64,000 bases of DNA, taken from positions 62,001 to 126,000 of the forward strand of contig NZ_SWJZ01000008.1 of the NCBI RefSeq assembly GCF_005144475.1, written 5' to 3'. Below, piece after piece: positions 44,526 through 52,622 of the stretch (positions within the stretch are counted from its first letter, which is position 1; each line of letters opens with the position of its first letter). The DNA is from Rhodobacter capsulatus (GTDB lineage Bacteria; Pseudomonadota; Alphaproteobacteria; Rhodobacterales; Rhodobacteraceae). The position numbers and the translations under genes are program-made. The notes below the pieces were generated by a model that had not been told where the DNA came from, searched no databases, and was given only the letters and a program-made list of their open reading frames with translations.

Positions 44526-45123
44526 GAGCGGCCTCCTGCTGGTTGGCGCTGAAATAGGTGTCGATCGCGTCCGCGATCAGCCGGATCACCCCATCGAGGT
44601 CGATCCGGGTCTCGGTTTCGGCAAATTTGAGATAGACCTGACCTTCGCCAAGGGTCGTGTCGCCCACGAAGACAAGCGGCAGGCTGGAGCGGTTGCCCAG
44701 AACCTCCTCGATCACCTGCAGGCTGAGCGGGCTGGCCAGAATGGCGATCGGCACCGAGGTCGCCGATTCGGCCAGCGGCTGCAGCTGCTCGGCCACCATC
44801 TGCGCCAGCGTCTGCCGCGCCATCGCGGGCAGCAGCTTGGCGGCGATATCGACCAGAAGCGGGCGCAGCGCCATCAGGATCTCCTGCCGCGCCTCGTGAT
44901 AGGTGAAGGACAACTCCTGCAGGTTCTGCCCCAGATCCGAGCGCAGCTTGGCGCCCTCGGCCTCCTGCGCCGCGATCGCATCGTCCCAACCGGCAGCGTA
45001 GCCCTTTTCAAAGGCCGCCAGACGTTCCTCCTCGAAGGCGCCCGGATCGATCTCGATCTGCGGCGGCGGCGGCGGGGCGGGCTCCGCCTCGAAGGATTCC
45101 AGTTGAACCCGGCTCCGGCTCAT
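44518..45123 (-). CDS. fliH: FliH-like flagellar assembly protein
   Basis: 201 residues. A Pro-rich N-terminus (PAPPPPPQ) precedes a helical region with FEKGYAAGWDDAIAAQE, the small-residue spaced helix typical of FliH, and a C-terminal ATPase-regulator-like domain with LPLVFVGDTTLGEGQVYLKF. FliH binds the export ATPase FliI and tethers it to the C-ring. fliI is not in the window. The gene overlaps fliF by four bases and fliN by eight. The identification relies on position as well as pattern, because FliH diverges strongly. Confidence 0.8.
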   Translation of the reverse strand: MSRSRVQLESFEAEPAPPPPPQIEIDPGAFEEERLAAFEKGYAAGWDDAIAAQEAEGAKLRSDLGQNLQELSFTYHEARQEILMALRPLLVDIAAKLLPAMARQTLAQMVAEQLQPLAESATSVPIAILASPLSLQVIEEVLGNRSSLPLVFVGDTTLGEGQVYLKFAETETRIDLDGVIRLIADAIDTYFSANQQEAAHG

Positions 45124-46787
45124 GCGCGTTCCTCCGCCTCATCCATCCAGCTGCGCAGGATCTCGACCGATTCGGCCTGACGTTCCTCGATCAGCTTCTT
45201 CAGGCGTGCCACCGGATCGCTGGGCTGGTCGGACCCGCCGCCCATGCCGCCGCCCATGCCCATGTCGCCGAAGTTCCCGGTGCCCATCGTCATCGGCATG
45301 TCACCAAGGTCGAAGTCCGAGACCACGTTCATCGATCCGATCGGCATGTCGCCATCGGCGATCTCTCCGGTCAGCGCCCGGCCGGTGCCTTCGTCCGAGC
45401 CGATCATGCCGCCGGGCAGGTTCATCGCCCGCTCCGCCTCGGCCGCCGCAGCCCGTTGCGCCAGGATCGGACGCATCACGAAGAGGCCGAGAATCAGCGC
45501 CACGATGGCAAGCACCGCGATCTTGATCAGCTGCATCGTATCGAGGGGCGCCGAGGCAAAGAGGCTGCTGGTCGCCTCGGTGCCGGTTTCGGCAAGCGGC
45601 TCGAAGGCCATCGAGCGGATGGTGATGACGTCGCCGCGCTTTTCGTCGAAGCCCACGGCCGAAGCCACCAGCTCCTTCAGCGCCGCCAGTTCCTCGTCGG
45701 TGCGCGGCGTGATCGCCGTGACGCCATTCGCGTCCTTGCCCTCGACGCCATCGACCAGAACCGCGACGGTCAGCCGCTTGATGTCGCCCGGATTGCGCAG
45801 CACTTCGCGCGTCGTCTCGGAGACTTCGAAATTCACCTGTTCGCGGGTTTCCGAGGCCTGGCTCTGCGATTTGCCGCCATTCGCGGCATCGCCCTGCGGC
45901 AGGTTCGAGGCCACCGTCACGGCCCCCGGCTTGGTATCGTCGGATTTCTCGGAACGCTCCTGCGTTTCGGTCGAAATCGCCACCCGGCTGTCGGGTTCGA
46001 TCCGCTTTTCGGTGATCGCCTCGCGTTCGGTCACCGTCTGCACCGAGACCTCGACCACCGCATTGCCATAGCCCACCCGCGCCTCGAGCAGCCGCTCGAC
46101 ATTGCTGCGCAGCTCCTCGGCGCGGTCGTTCGCGGCCGGGTTGAAGGCGTCATCGCCGGTCGAAATCAGCCCCGCCACCGAATCGATGATCGAGACATCA
46201 TCCGGGCTCATCCCCTGCACCGCAGAGGACACAAGGAATTTCAAGGCCTTGGCATGTGTGGGCGAGAGCCCGCCCGAGGCTGTCGTCACGGTGACGGAGG
46301 CGGTCGGATGGCTCTCCTTGCGGAAGGATTGCCCGGAGGGCGGGGCAATATGCACCCGCGCCGCGCGGATCATCGGATTGGCCACGATGGTCCGGGCCAG
46401 TTCGCCCTCTTTCGCGCGCCAATAAGCAGCGTCGAACATCTGCGAGGTGGTGCCGAATCCCGACAGGCCGTCGAGCAGCTCATACCCCGCGCCGCCCGTC
46501 GCCGGCAGACCCTCGCCCGCCAGCGCCATCCGCAACTCGTCGCGCCGCGCGGCATCGACATAGATCGAATCGCCGCGCACTTCATAAGGAACCGCGCGGG
46601 CTTCCAGCGCGGTCACCACTTCTCCGGCCCGCGCCCCTTCAAGACCCGCGTAAAGAAGCGCCATATCGGACCGCGAAGCGAAGCTCGACAGCGTCAAGAT
46701 CGCCGCGAACATCAGAATCGTCGCCCCGGCCACAAGCACGCGTCGCGTCGTGTCCAATCCCTGCCATAAGGCCATCAACTGCTGCAA
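45120..46787 (-). CDS. fliF: Flagellar MS-ring protein FliF
   Basis: 555 residues with a TTG start proposed at 46787, because GGAGGT lies five bases upstream; the next ATG (46775) is 17 bases from it. The first membrane helix is near 17-38 and the second near 430-450. Between them is the periplasmic YscJ/FliF region, with ARVHIAPPSGQSF. The C-terminal cytoplasmic tail has a Met/Gly-rich linker (MGMGGGMGGG) before the FliG-binding helix ending WMDEAEERA. FliF forms the first-built ring of the basal body. fliG, usually next, is absent; fliH follows with a 4-base overlap. Confidence 0.92.
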   Translation of the reverse strand: MQQLMALWQGLDTTRRVLVAGATILMFAAILTLSSFASRSDMALLYAGLEGARAGEVVTALEARAVPYEVRGDSIYVDAARRDELRMALAGEGLPATGGAGYELLDGLSGFGTTSQMFDAAYWRAKEGELARTIVANPMIRAARVHIAPPSGQSFRKESHPTASVTVTTASGGLSPTHAKALKFLVSSAVQGMSPDDVSIIDSVAGLISTGDDAFNPAANDRAEELRSNVERLLEARVGYGNAVVEVSVQTVTEREAITEKRIEPDSRVAISTETQERSEKSDDTKPGAVTVASNLPQGDAANGGKSQSQASETREQVNFEVSETTREVLRNPGDIKRLTVAVLVDGVEGKDANGVTAITPRTDEELAALKELVASAVGFDEKRGDVITIRSMAFEPLAETGTEATSSLFASAPLDTMQLIKIAVLAIVALILGLFVMRPILAQRAAAAEAERAMNLPGGMIGSDEGTGRALTGEIADGDMPIGSMNVVSDFDLGDMPMTMGTGNFGDMGMGGGMGGGSDQPSDPVARLKKLIEERQAESVEILRSWMDEAEERA

Positions 46788-46848
46788 GACGCACCTCCAT
46801 CGAGCGGACTTCTGCCCCGTCGTCCTGTGCATCTTTCTCCGATCGCCC

Positions 46849-46863
46849 TTAACAATCGGTTAG
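46849..46863. promoter_or_regulatory. CtrA-like binding site between fliF and fliL
   Basis: TTAA-CAATCGG-TTAG fits the CtrA consensus TTAA-N7-TTAA at seven of eight positions. It lies centrally in the 123-base divergent flagellar promoter region. CtrA is an established activator of flagellar genes in Rhodobacter capsulatus; site use here is inferred. Confidence 0.55.
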
Positions 46864-46910
46864 TGGGTGCGGGGGTATAGCAGGATGGATCGAAGAAATC
46901 GGGGACCGCC

Positions 46911-47405
46911 ATGGCCGAGCCAGAAGCTGAAGGCGAAGAAGCGCCAAAGAAGAAATCGAAACTGCCGATTCTGATCGGGCTGGTGCTGATGCTCCTGCTC
47001 GGCGGGGGGGCGTTCTATGCCGTCTATTCCGGCATGATCCTTGCACCGGCGCATACGGACGGCGCCGAAGCCGCCGCCGAGGAAGAGCATCCCGAGGCGA
47101 CCGAACCGCAGATCGCTTTCGTCGCGCTCGATCCGATGGTGATTTCCCTGACCGAAGGCACTGCGCGGCATCTGCGGTTTTCCGCCCAGCTTGAAGTGCC
47201 GCTGCCGAAGCAAAAGGAAGTCGAGCTGCTCAAGCCGCGCGTGATGGATGTTCTGAACGGCTTCCTGCGCGCGGTCGAGGTGACCGATCTCGAAGACCCC
47301 GCCGCGCTGCTGCGGCTGCGCGCGCAGATGCTGCGCCGGGTCCAGATCGTGGTCGGCGAGGGCATGGTCAACGACCTGCTCGTGATCGAATTCGTGATGA
47401 ACTAG
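46911..47405 (+). CDS. fliL: Flagellar basal body-associated protein FliL
   Basis: 164 residues. A cytoplasmic acidic and lysine-rich N-terminus (EGEEAPKKKSK) precedes one membrane helix (about 19-42), then a periplasmic stomatin-like domain with FVALDPMVISLTEGTARHL and a hydrophobic C-terminus DLLVIEFVMN. FliL rings the stator and stabilises it under load. Start ATG 46911 follows GGGGACCGCC. It heads the rightward unit fliL-DUF6468-motE-motA, transcribed divergently from fliF. Confidence 0.93.
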   Translation: MAEPEAEGEEAPKKKSKLPILIGLVLMLLLGGGAFYAVYSGMILAPAHTDGAEAAAEEEHPEATEPQIAFVALDPMVISLTEGTARHLRFSAQLEVPLPKQKEVELLKPRVMDVLNGFLRAVEVTDLEDPAALLRLRAQMLRRVQIVVGEGMVNDLLVIEFVMN

Positions 47406-47415
47406 GGAGAGAAAA

Positions 47416-47811
47416 ATGCAGATGATCGCAGATATTCTCATGGGTCTGGGCGCCTTGGGCGCCAGCGTTTATTGCATGGTTCTGGCCCGCAGGCTGAAGC
47501 GGTTCAACCAGCTGGAAAGCGGCATGGGCGGCGCCATCGCCGTGCTCTCGGCCCAGGTCGACGACATGACCAAGGCGCTCAACCGGGCGCAGGCGACGGC
47601 GGCCACCTCGGCGGAGCAGCTGCGCAGCCTGACGGAACGTGCCGAGCAGAGCGCGCAGCGGCTGGAACTGCTGATGGCGATGTCGCAGGCCGCGGCCACG
47701 CCGACGGCAGCCCCGGCAGCGCCCGCGGCGCCCATGCCGGACCCGGAACCGCAACGTCAGCGCGTGTTGCGCCGCCGGGTGCGCCCGTCCGATCTGGAGG
47801 CCGCCGAATGA
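47416..47811 (+). CDS. DUF6468-like flagellar-operon protein
   Basis: 131 residues. One N-terminal membrane helix (about 4-24) is followed by KRFNQLESGMGGAIAVLSAQ, a helical coiled-coil region with many Ala/Glu/Gln, a Pro/Ala-rich linker and a basic end (RQRVLRRRVRPSD). From memory this corresponds to DUF6468, found beside fliL and motE in alphaproteobacteria. The function is unknown; the topology suggests an inner-membrane accessory of the motor. Its stop overlaps the motE start by ATGA. Confidence 0.7.
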   Translation: MQMIADILMGLGALGASVYCMVLARRLKRFNQLESGMGGAIAVLSAQVDDMTKALNRAQATAATSAEQLRSLTERAEQSAQRLELLMAMSQAAATPTAAPAAPAAPMPDPEPQRQRVLRRRVRPSDLEAAE

Positions 47812-48422
47812 AGACGCCCCGTCCGGCGCCCGTGCCCACGCCCAAACCGGCTGCGAAGAAAGTGCGCAGACGGATCGGCCGCGGCTCTCTCGTGCTGATT
47901 GCGGCGCTGTTCGCCGCCTCGGCCCTGGTCCGATTCGGCTCGGGCTTCGCGCTGGCGCTCGACAGCGCCGAGGCCACGCCCGCCGCGTCCGAAACCGCGG
48001 AATGCGTCACCGAACCCGGCGTGATGCAGCTTTACTCCGAGGTCCAGACGCGGGAACGCAAGCTGGCCGAGCGCGAAAAGGTGCTGTCGGACCGGTCGCA
48101 GGCGATCAACCTGGCGGAAAAGCGCATCGAGGAGCGACTCGCCTCGCTGGTCGAGGCGGAACGGAATCTGGCGCAGACCGTGACCATTGCGGACAATGCG
48201 GCTGACGAAGATGTGACCAGGCTGGTGACCGTCTACGAGAACATGAAACCGAAGGACGCGGCGCCGCTGTTTTCGGCCATGTCCCCGGATTTTGCGGCCG
48301 GATTCCTGTCGCGGATGCGCCCGGAGACCTCTGCGGCGGTGATGGCGGCCCTGGATCCGAAGGTTGCCTACACGATCAGCGTGATCATGGCCGGTCGCAA
48401 CGCCGGGGCGCCGCAAAACTGA
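47808..48422 (+). CDS. motE: MotE-like motility chaperone
   Basis: 204 residues. A basic N-terminus and one membrane helix (about 28-50) anchor a periplasmic coiled coil, RERKLAEREKVLSDRSQAIN and following. The C-terminal domain, LVTVYENMKPKDAAPLFSAM and FAAGFLSRMRPETSAAVMAAL, is the MgtE-intracellular-N-like domain seen in MotE. In rhizobia MotE is a periplasmic chaperone for the MotC protein. A companion periplasmic protein follows motA here. ATG 47808 overlaps the previous stop. Confidence 0.8.
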   Translation: MKTPRPAPVPTPKPAAKKVRRRIGRGSLVLIAALFAASALVRFGSGFALALDSAEATPAASETAECVTEPGVMQLYSEVQTRERKLAEREKVLSDRSQAINLAEKRIEERLASLVEAERNLAQTVTIADNAADEDVTRLVTVYENMKPKDAAPLFSAMSPDFAAGFLSRMRPETSAAVMAALDPKVAYTISVIMAGRNAGAPQN

Positions 48423-48484
48423 CTTTGAAGAGCTTTTGTTAAGCGAACTCTGCCAAGGTCTCGGCAAGAGCATGGAGAACTTCA

Positions 48485-49354
48485 ATGATAGGCATCGTCG
48501 GGATCGTCATCATTTTCGCAATGGTGTTCGGCGGCTACGTCGCCGCAGGCGGCAAGATGGGGATCATCCTCAAGGCCCTGCCGTTCGAGATGATCATGAT
48601 CGGCGGCGCAGCCGTCGGCGCCTTCGTCCTGTCCAACGACCTGCCCTCGATCAAGCATACGGTGAAGGACATCGGCAAGGTCTTCAAGGGCGCGAAGTGG
48701 AAACCCTCCGATTACCGCGACCTGCTGTGCCTGCTGTTCGAGCTGATTCGTCTTGCCCGACAGAACCCGGTCGCCATCGAAGAGCATATCGAAGCACCTG
48801 AAAATTCGTCGATCTTCGGGAAATATCCGAAAATCCTGCATGATCACGAAGCGGTCGAGATGATCTGCGACACGATGCGCTCGGCCTCGATGAACTATGA
48901 CGACCCCCATCAGGTCGAGGAAGTTCTCGAAAAGCAGCTCGAGGCGAATTATCACCATGCGATGCATTCGAGCCATGCGATGCAGTCGATCGCGGATGCG
49001 ATGCCCGCGCTCGGTATCGTCGCCGCCGTGCTCGGCGTGATCAAGACCATGGCCTCGATCGACCAGCCGCCGGAAATCCTCGGCAAGATGATCGGCGGGG
49101 CGCTTGTCGGGACCTTCCTCGGCGTGTTCCTGGCCTATGGCTTCATCGGCCCCTTCGCCACCCGCATCAAGGCGGTCGTCGACGAGGACGCCCATTTCTA
49201 CAAGCTGATCCGCGAAGTTCTGGTGGCCAACCTGCACAATCACGCGACCAACATCTGCATCGAGGTCGGGCGTCAGAACACCCCGCATCACATCCGTCCC
49301 AGTTTCTCGGAACTCGAAGAGGCGCTCAAGGCGGTGAAATCGGAGGCGGCATGA
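48485..49354 (+). CDS. motA: Flagellar motor stator protein MotA
   Basis: 289 residues with four membrane segments (about 3-22, 32-50, 170-190, 202-222). The proton-channel helices carry MPALGIVAAVLGVIKTM and GGALVGTFLGVFLAYGFIGP with the conserved prolines. The cytoplasmic loop has the charged region EMICDTMRSASMNY. MotA surrounds MotB to form the ion-driven stator. No motB lies in the window; instead the 3' end overlaps a large periplasmic protein gene by ATGA. The 62-base gap upstream contains TTAAGCG, a possible half CtrA site. Confidence 0.93.
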   Translation: MIGIVGIVIIFAMVFGGYVAAGGKMGIILKALPFEMIMIGGAAVGAFVLSNDLPSIKHTVKDIGKVFKGAKWKPSDYRDLLCLLFELIRLARQNPVAIEEHIEAPENSSIFGKYPKILHDHEAVEMICDTMRSASMNYDDPHQVEEVLEKQLEANYHHAMHSSHAMQSIADAMPALGIVAAVLGVIKTMASIDQPPEILGKMIGGALVGTFLGVFLAYGFIGPFATRIKAVVDEDAHFYKLIREVLVANLHNHATNICIEVGRQNTPHHIRPSFSELEEALKAVKSEAA

Positions 49355-51591
49355 CCCGGTTCATCCTCACGCTCGGGGTGATCCTGCTCCTCGGGGGTCC
49401 GGCGGCGGCGCAACAGATCGCCGTCCGTTCGGGCGAACACGAGACCTTCTCCCGTCTGGTCTTCATGTTGCCGCCGGGGACCGCCTGGACGACCGAACGC
49501 GTGCCGGGCGGCTATCGGCTCACCACCCCCGGGCAGGAAACCCGGTTCGACCTTTCCCGGGTGTTCGATCTGATCCCGAAAACGCGCATCCTCTCGGTCA
49601 CGCCCGATGTGGATGCGCGCTCGGTCTTCATCGCAACATCGCCCTCGGTACGTCTCGAGTCCTTTCCGCTGCCGATCGGCGCGGCGGTGATCGACATCGT
49701 CGACGGCCCGGAACCGGCGACGCCGATCCCGGTGGCCCCTGCGGCGCAGAGCTTCCGGCCGCTCCCCGATCGCGGCTATCTCGATCTTTACTGGGCGAAA
49801 CCCAGACCGGAAGCCCCGGCAGCGGATCCCGCGCCCGAAGCCGCCCCCGCGCGGCTCGTCTCGCCGCTCGCCTTGCCGGATGCGCGGGTCAGCACCGCGG
49901 AGCGCGACCTGGTCGATCAGCTGGGACGCGCGGCCTCGCAGGGGCTGATCACGATGGAATTGCCGAAACAGGCCCCGAAAGAGGCGTCGGACCCCGCCGC
50001 CCGGACCGCGTCCGAACAGACCGCGCCGCCGGACGCGGAAACCAAGACGCTGGCCCTGCAATCGGAAACGGTGATCGATCGCGACACCGCCGCCGCTTTT
50101 GCCCGGCATCAGCTGTCCGAGTCCGGTCACAGCTGTCCGCCGGATGAGACCTTCGACATCCTGTCATGGCAGACCGACAAACCGGCGCATGAACAATTGA
50201 CCGATGCGCGGCGGGATCTGATCGGGGAATTCGACCGTCCCCGACCGGAAGCGGTCCTGAAACTGGCCCGGGTCTATGTCGCCTTCGGATTCGGCGCCGA
50301 AGCCAAGGCGACCTTGCGCAGCTTCGGCATCAGCCCCGAAGAGGCGGGGCCGCTGCCGGTCATGGCCGACATCATCGAGGGAAATCCGCATCAGACCGCA
50401 GAGAGCCTCTCGGGCCTGACCGCCTGCGACGGCAAGGTGGCGCTCTGGGCAGTTCTGGCGCAGGACCAGACCCCCCGCAAGGAGGACGTGAACTTCGGCG
50501 CCGTGCTGCGCGCCTATTCCGCCCTGCCCCCGAATATCCGTGGCCTTGTCGGCCCCGCGCTCAGTGCCCGGCTGATCGACATGGGGGCGCCTGACGTGGC
50601 GACGACGGTCCGCTCGATGCTGGCCCGCGCGCCGAAGACCGACAAGGGGGCGCTCGCCGAAATCGATGCCCAGATCGACATGAATGCCGGTCGCAAGGAA
50701 GAGGCGGCACGGCTGCTGGACGGGCTGGCGCTCTCGAGCAGCCCGGCCGCGGCAGAGGCGCTGGTCACCTCGATCGAAACCAAGCTGTCCCTTGGTGCGG
50801 CGATCCCGGCGGCCGATGTCGACAATGCCGGCGCCTTGGGGCGGCAGCTGCGCGGCTCGGAATCCGGTGCACGGCTGATTCGCGCCGAAGTGCTCGGGCT
50901 TGGTTCGACAGCGCGTTTCGACGAGGCGTTCCACACCCTGTCGACCTGGGAGGCGTCGCAGTTTGACGCGTTGAAGCAATCCGCAACCAGCGATCTGGCC
51001 GACCTGCTGGGCAAGGTGCCGGACGACGGACTCTTCATCGAGACCTTTTTCCGGCATCGCGACCAGATCCCGCCGACGGCGCTGGACGACGGGGTGCAGG
51101 TCGCGCTGGCCGATCGGCTCTCGGCAGCGGGATTCTGGCAATCGGCCCGCGACATCCTTTCGGCCCAGACCCGTCGCAGCCCCGCGGGCCGTCTGGCCCT
51201 GGCGCGGGCGGCGCTGGCCGGTCGGGATGCGGCGGCGGCCTATTCCTATCTGGGCGATCTGCCCGGCGAGGAATCCGCGAAGCTGCGCGGCGAGGCGATG
51301 AGCATGCTGGGCCAGCACAGCAGCGCAGAAGGCGAATTCGCCGAGGCCGGGCAGAGCCAGGCACGGCTGGACGAGGCCTGGCGCGCGGGGAACTGGACGC
51401 TGGTCGCACAACAGGGGTCGGAGACGCAGAAGCGATTCGTGGAACTGTTCGCGCCGGAAACGACCCCGCCAACGGATCCGCAGGATATCGTGCCGCGGGG
51501 GCCGTTGTCCGAAGCGCAACAGCTGATCAGCCAGAGCCAATCCGAGCGGGAGGCCTTCACCAAACTGATGGAGGAGTTGAAGGCCCGCTGA
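49351..51591 (+). CDS. Large periplasmic protein of the motor operon, unknown
   Basis: 746 residues. A signal peptide ends near GGPAAAQ. The first ~120 residues are beta-rich (VRSGEHETFSRLVFMLPPGT), resembling an AMIN-like envelope domain. A Pro/Ala-rich linker follows (about 125-235). The rest is helical with repeated Ala/Leu/Asp pairs, consistent with TPR-like hairpins, e.g. EEAARLLDGLALSSSPAAAEA. It is coupled to motA and may play the MotC- or AMIN-type role of anchoring the stator to the wall, but this is inference from context. It ends the rightward flagellar operon. Confidence 0.75.
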   Translation: MTRFILTLGVILLLGGPAAAQQIAVRSGEHETFSRLVFMLPPGTAWTTERVPGGYRLTTPGQETRFDLSRVFDLIPKTRILSVTPDVDARSVFIATSPSVRLESFPLPIGAAVIDIVDGPEPATPIPVAPAAQSFRPLPDRGYLDLYWAKPRPEAPAADPAPEAAPARLVSPLALPDARVSTAERDLVDQLGRAASQGLITMELPKQAPKEASDPAARTASEQTAPPDAETKTLALQSETVIDRDTAAAFARHQLSESGHSCPPDETFDILSWQTDKPAHEQLTDARRDLIGEFDRPRPEAVLKLARVYVAFGFGAEAKATLRSFGISPEEAGPLPVMADIIEGNPHQTAESLSGLTACDGKVALWAVLAQDQTPRKEDVNFGAVLRAYSALPPNIRGLVGPALSARLIDMGAPDVATTVRSMLARAPKTDKGALAEIDAQIDMNAGRKEEAARLLDGLALSSSPAAAEALVTSIETKLSLGAAIPAADVDNAGALGRQLRGSESGARLIRAEVLGLGSTARFDEAFHTLSTWEASQFDALKQSATSDLADLLGKVPDDGLFIETFFRHRDQIPPTALDDGVQVALADRLSAAGFWQSARDILSAQTRRSPAGRLALARAALAGRDAAAAYSYLGDLPGEESAKLRGEAMSMLGQHSSAEGEFAEAGQSQARLDEAWRAGNWTLVAQQGSETQKRFVELFAPETTPPTDPQDIVPRGPLSEAQQLISQSQSEREAFTKLMEELKAR

Positions 51592-51719
51592 TCCCGGCCG
51601 CGCCGCTTCGGGGCAGATACGAATTGCCACGCCCGGCCTTGCGGGTCACCTCCGGCCTTTCGGTGGCGGCGGCTCTGCGGTAGCTGTTCAGGCGACCGAA
51701 GCCCACCGGAGGGACCGCC

Positions 51720-52619
51720 ATGACGGCCATCACCCCAGAGCAGATCCGCACCGCCCGCGCCCGCAAGCCGCGGATCTACGCCCGCGATTTCGCCGAAGAG
51801 CTTGGCATCCCCGAAGCCACGCTGTGCGCCGCTTTCGTCGGCACCACCGCAACCCGGATTTCCGCCGATCCGGACCGGATCCTGCCGGGCCTTGCCGCGC
51901 TGGGTCAGGTCATGGCGCTGACCCGCAACGACAGCTGCGTGCTCGAAAAAGTCGGCACCTACGACAATTATCAGCCCGGCGAGATCGCCCGGATCGTCCA
52001 CCCGCCGATCGAGCTGGCGTTGCTTTGCGCAAAGTGGCAGCATGCTTTCGCGCTTGACGAGGCGGGGCCGAAGGGGCCGAAACGCTCGATCCAGATCTTC
52101 GATGCCGCGGGCGAGGCGGTGCACAAGATCCACCTGCGCGACGAAACCAAGGCCGAGGCCTGGGCGCCGCTGGTCGCTGCGCTGCGTCTGCCGGATCAGG
52201 GCCAGAGCTTCACGCCCGCGCCCACCGATCCCGCGGGCGATCTCTGGGCGGATCTGAGCCGGATCGCGCCCCTGCGCGAAGGCCGTCTGTCTGCGCGTCG
52301 GCTGGCCAAAGGCGCGATTGAACGGCTGATGGTTCGGGCCGCCGAAACCGCCGTTCCGGTGGATTTCGCGGTCGGCAACCCCGGCTGCATCGAACGGCAT
52401 TCGGGCGTGATCGTCCGGGTGCTGGAGGCCGGTCCCTGGATCAATGTCCTTGATCCGGGGCTGGAGCTGCATCTGCGCATGGATCACATGGCCGAAGTCT
52501 GGGCGCAGCCCGATGGCTCGGTCGATGCTTTCGGCGCGGCCGGTCAGCTGATCGTGCGGATGTCGGGGGCGGAGGGCTGGGCCGATCTGCTCGCGGCCGA
52601 GGGTGATTTCCAGCCCTGA
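51720..52619 (+). CDS. hmuS: Hemin-degrading factor (HmuS/HemS family)
   Basis: 299 residues, somewhat shorter than the usual ~345. ARDFAEELGIPEATLCAAFVG near 20-40 and the C-terminal block ERHSGVIVRVLEAGPWINVLDPGLELHLR near 221-249 are signatures of HemS-type proteins (core GPWINVLDPGLELHLR). The family binds hemin taken up by HmuTUV and transfers or degrades it. The putative axial His lies in CIERHSG. No hmuR, hmuTUV or tonB gene is near, and I see no Irr or iron box in the 128-base upstream gap. Divergent in length and orphaned in context, so the exact role is uncertain. Confidence 0.78.
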   Translation: MTAITPEQIRTARARKPRIYARDFAEELGIPEATLCAAFVGTTATRISADPDRILPGLAALGQVMALTRNDSCVLEKVGTYDNYQPGEIARIVHPPIELALLCAKWQHAFALDEAGPKGPKRSIQIFDAAGEAVHKIHLRDETKAEAWAPLVAALRLPDQGQSFTPAPTDPAGDLWADLSRIAPLREGRLSARRLAKGAIERLMVRAAETAVPVDFAVGNPGCIERHSGVIVRVLEAGPWINVLDPGLELHLRMDHMAEVWAQPDGSVDAFGAAGQLIVRMSGAEGWADLLAAEGDFQP

Positions 52620-52622
52620 GCT

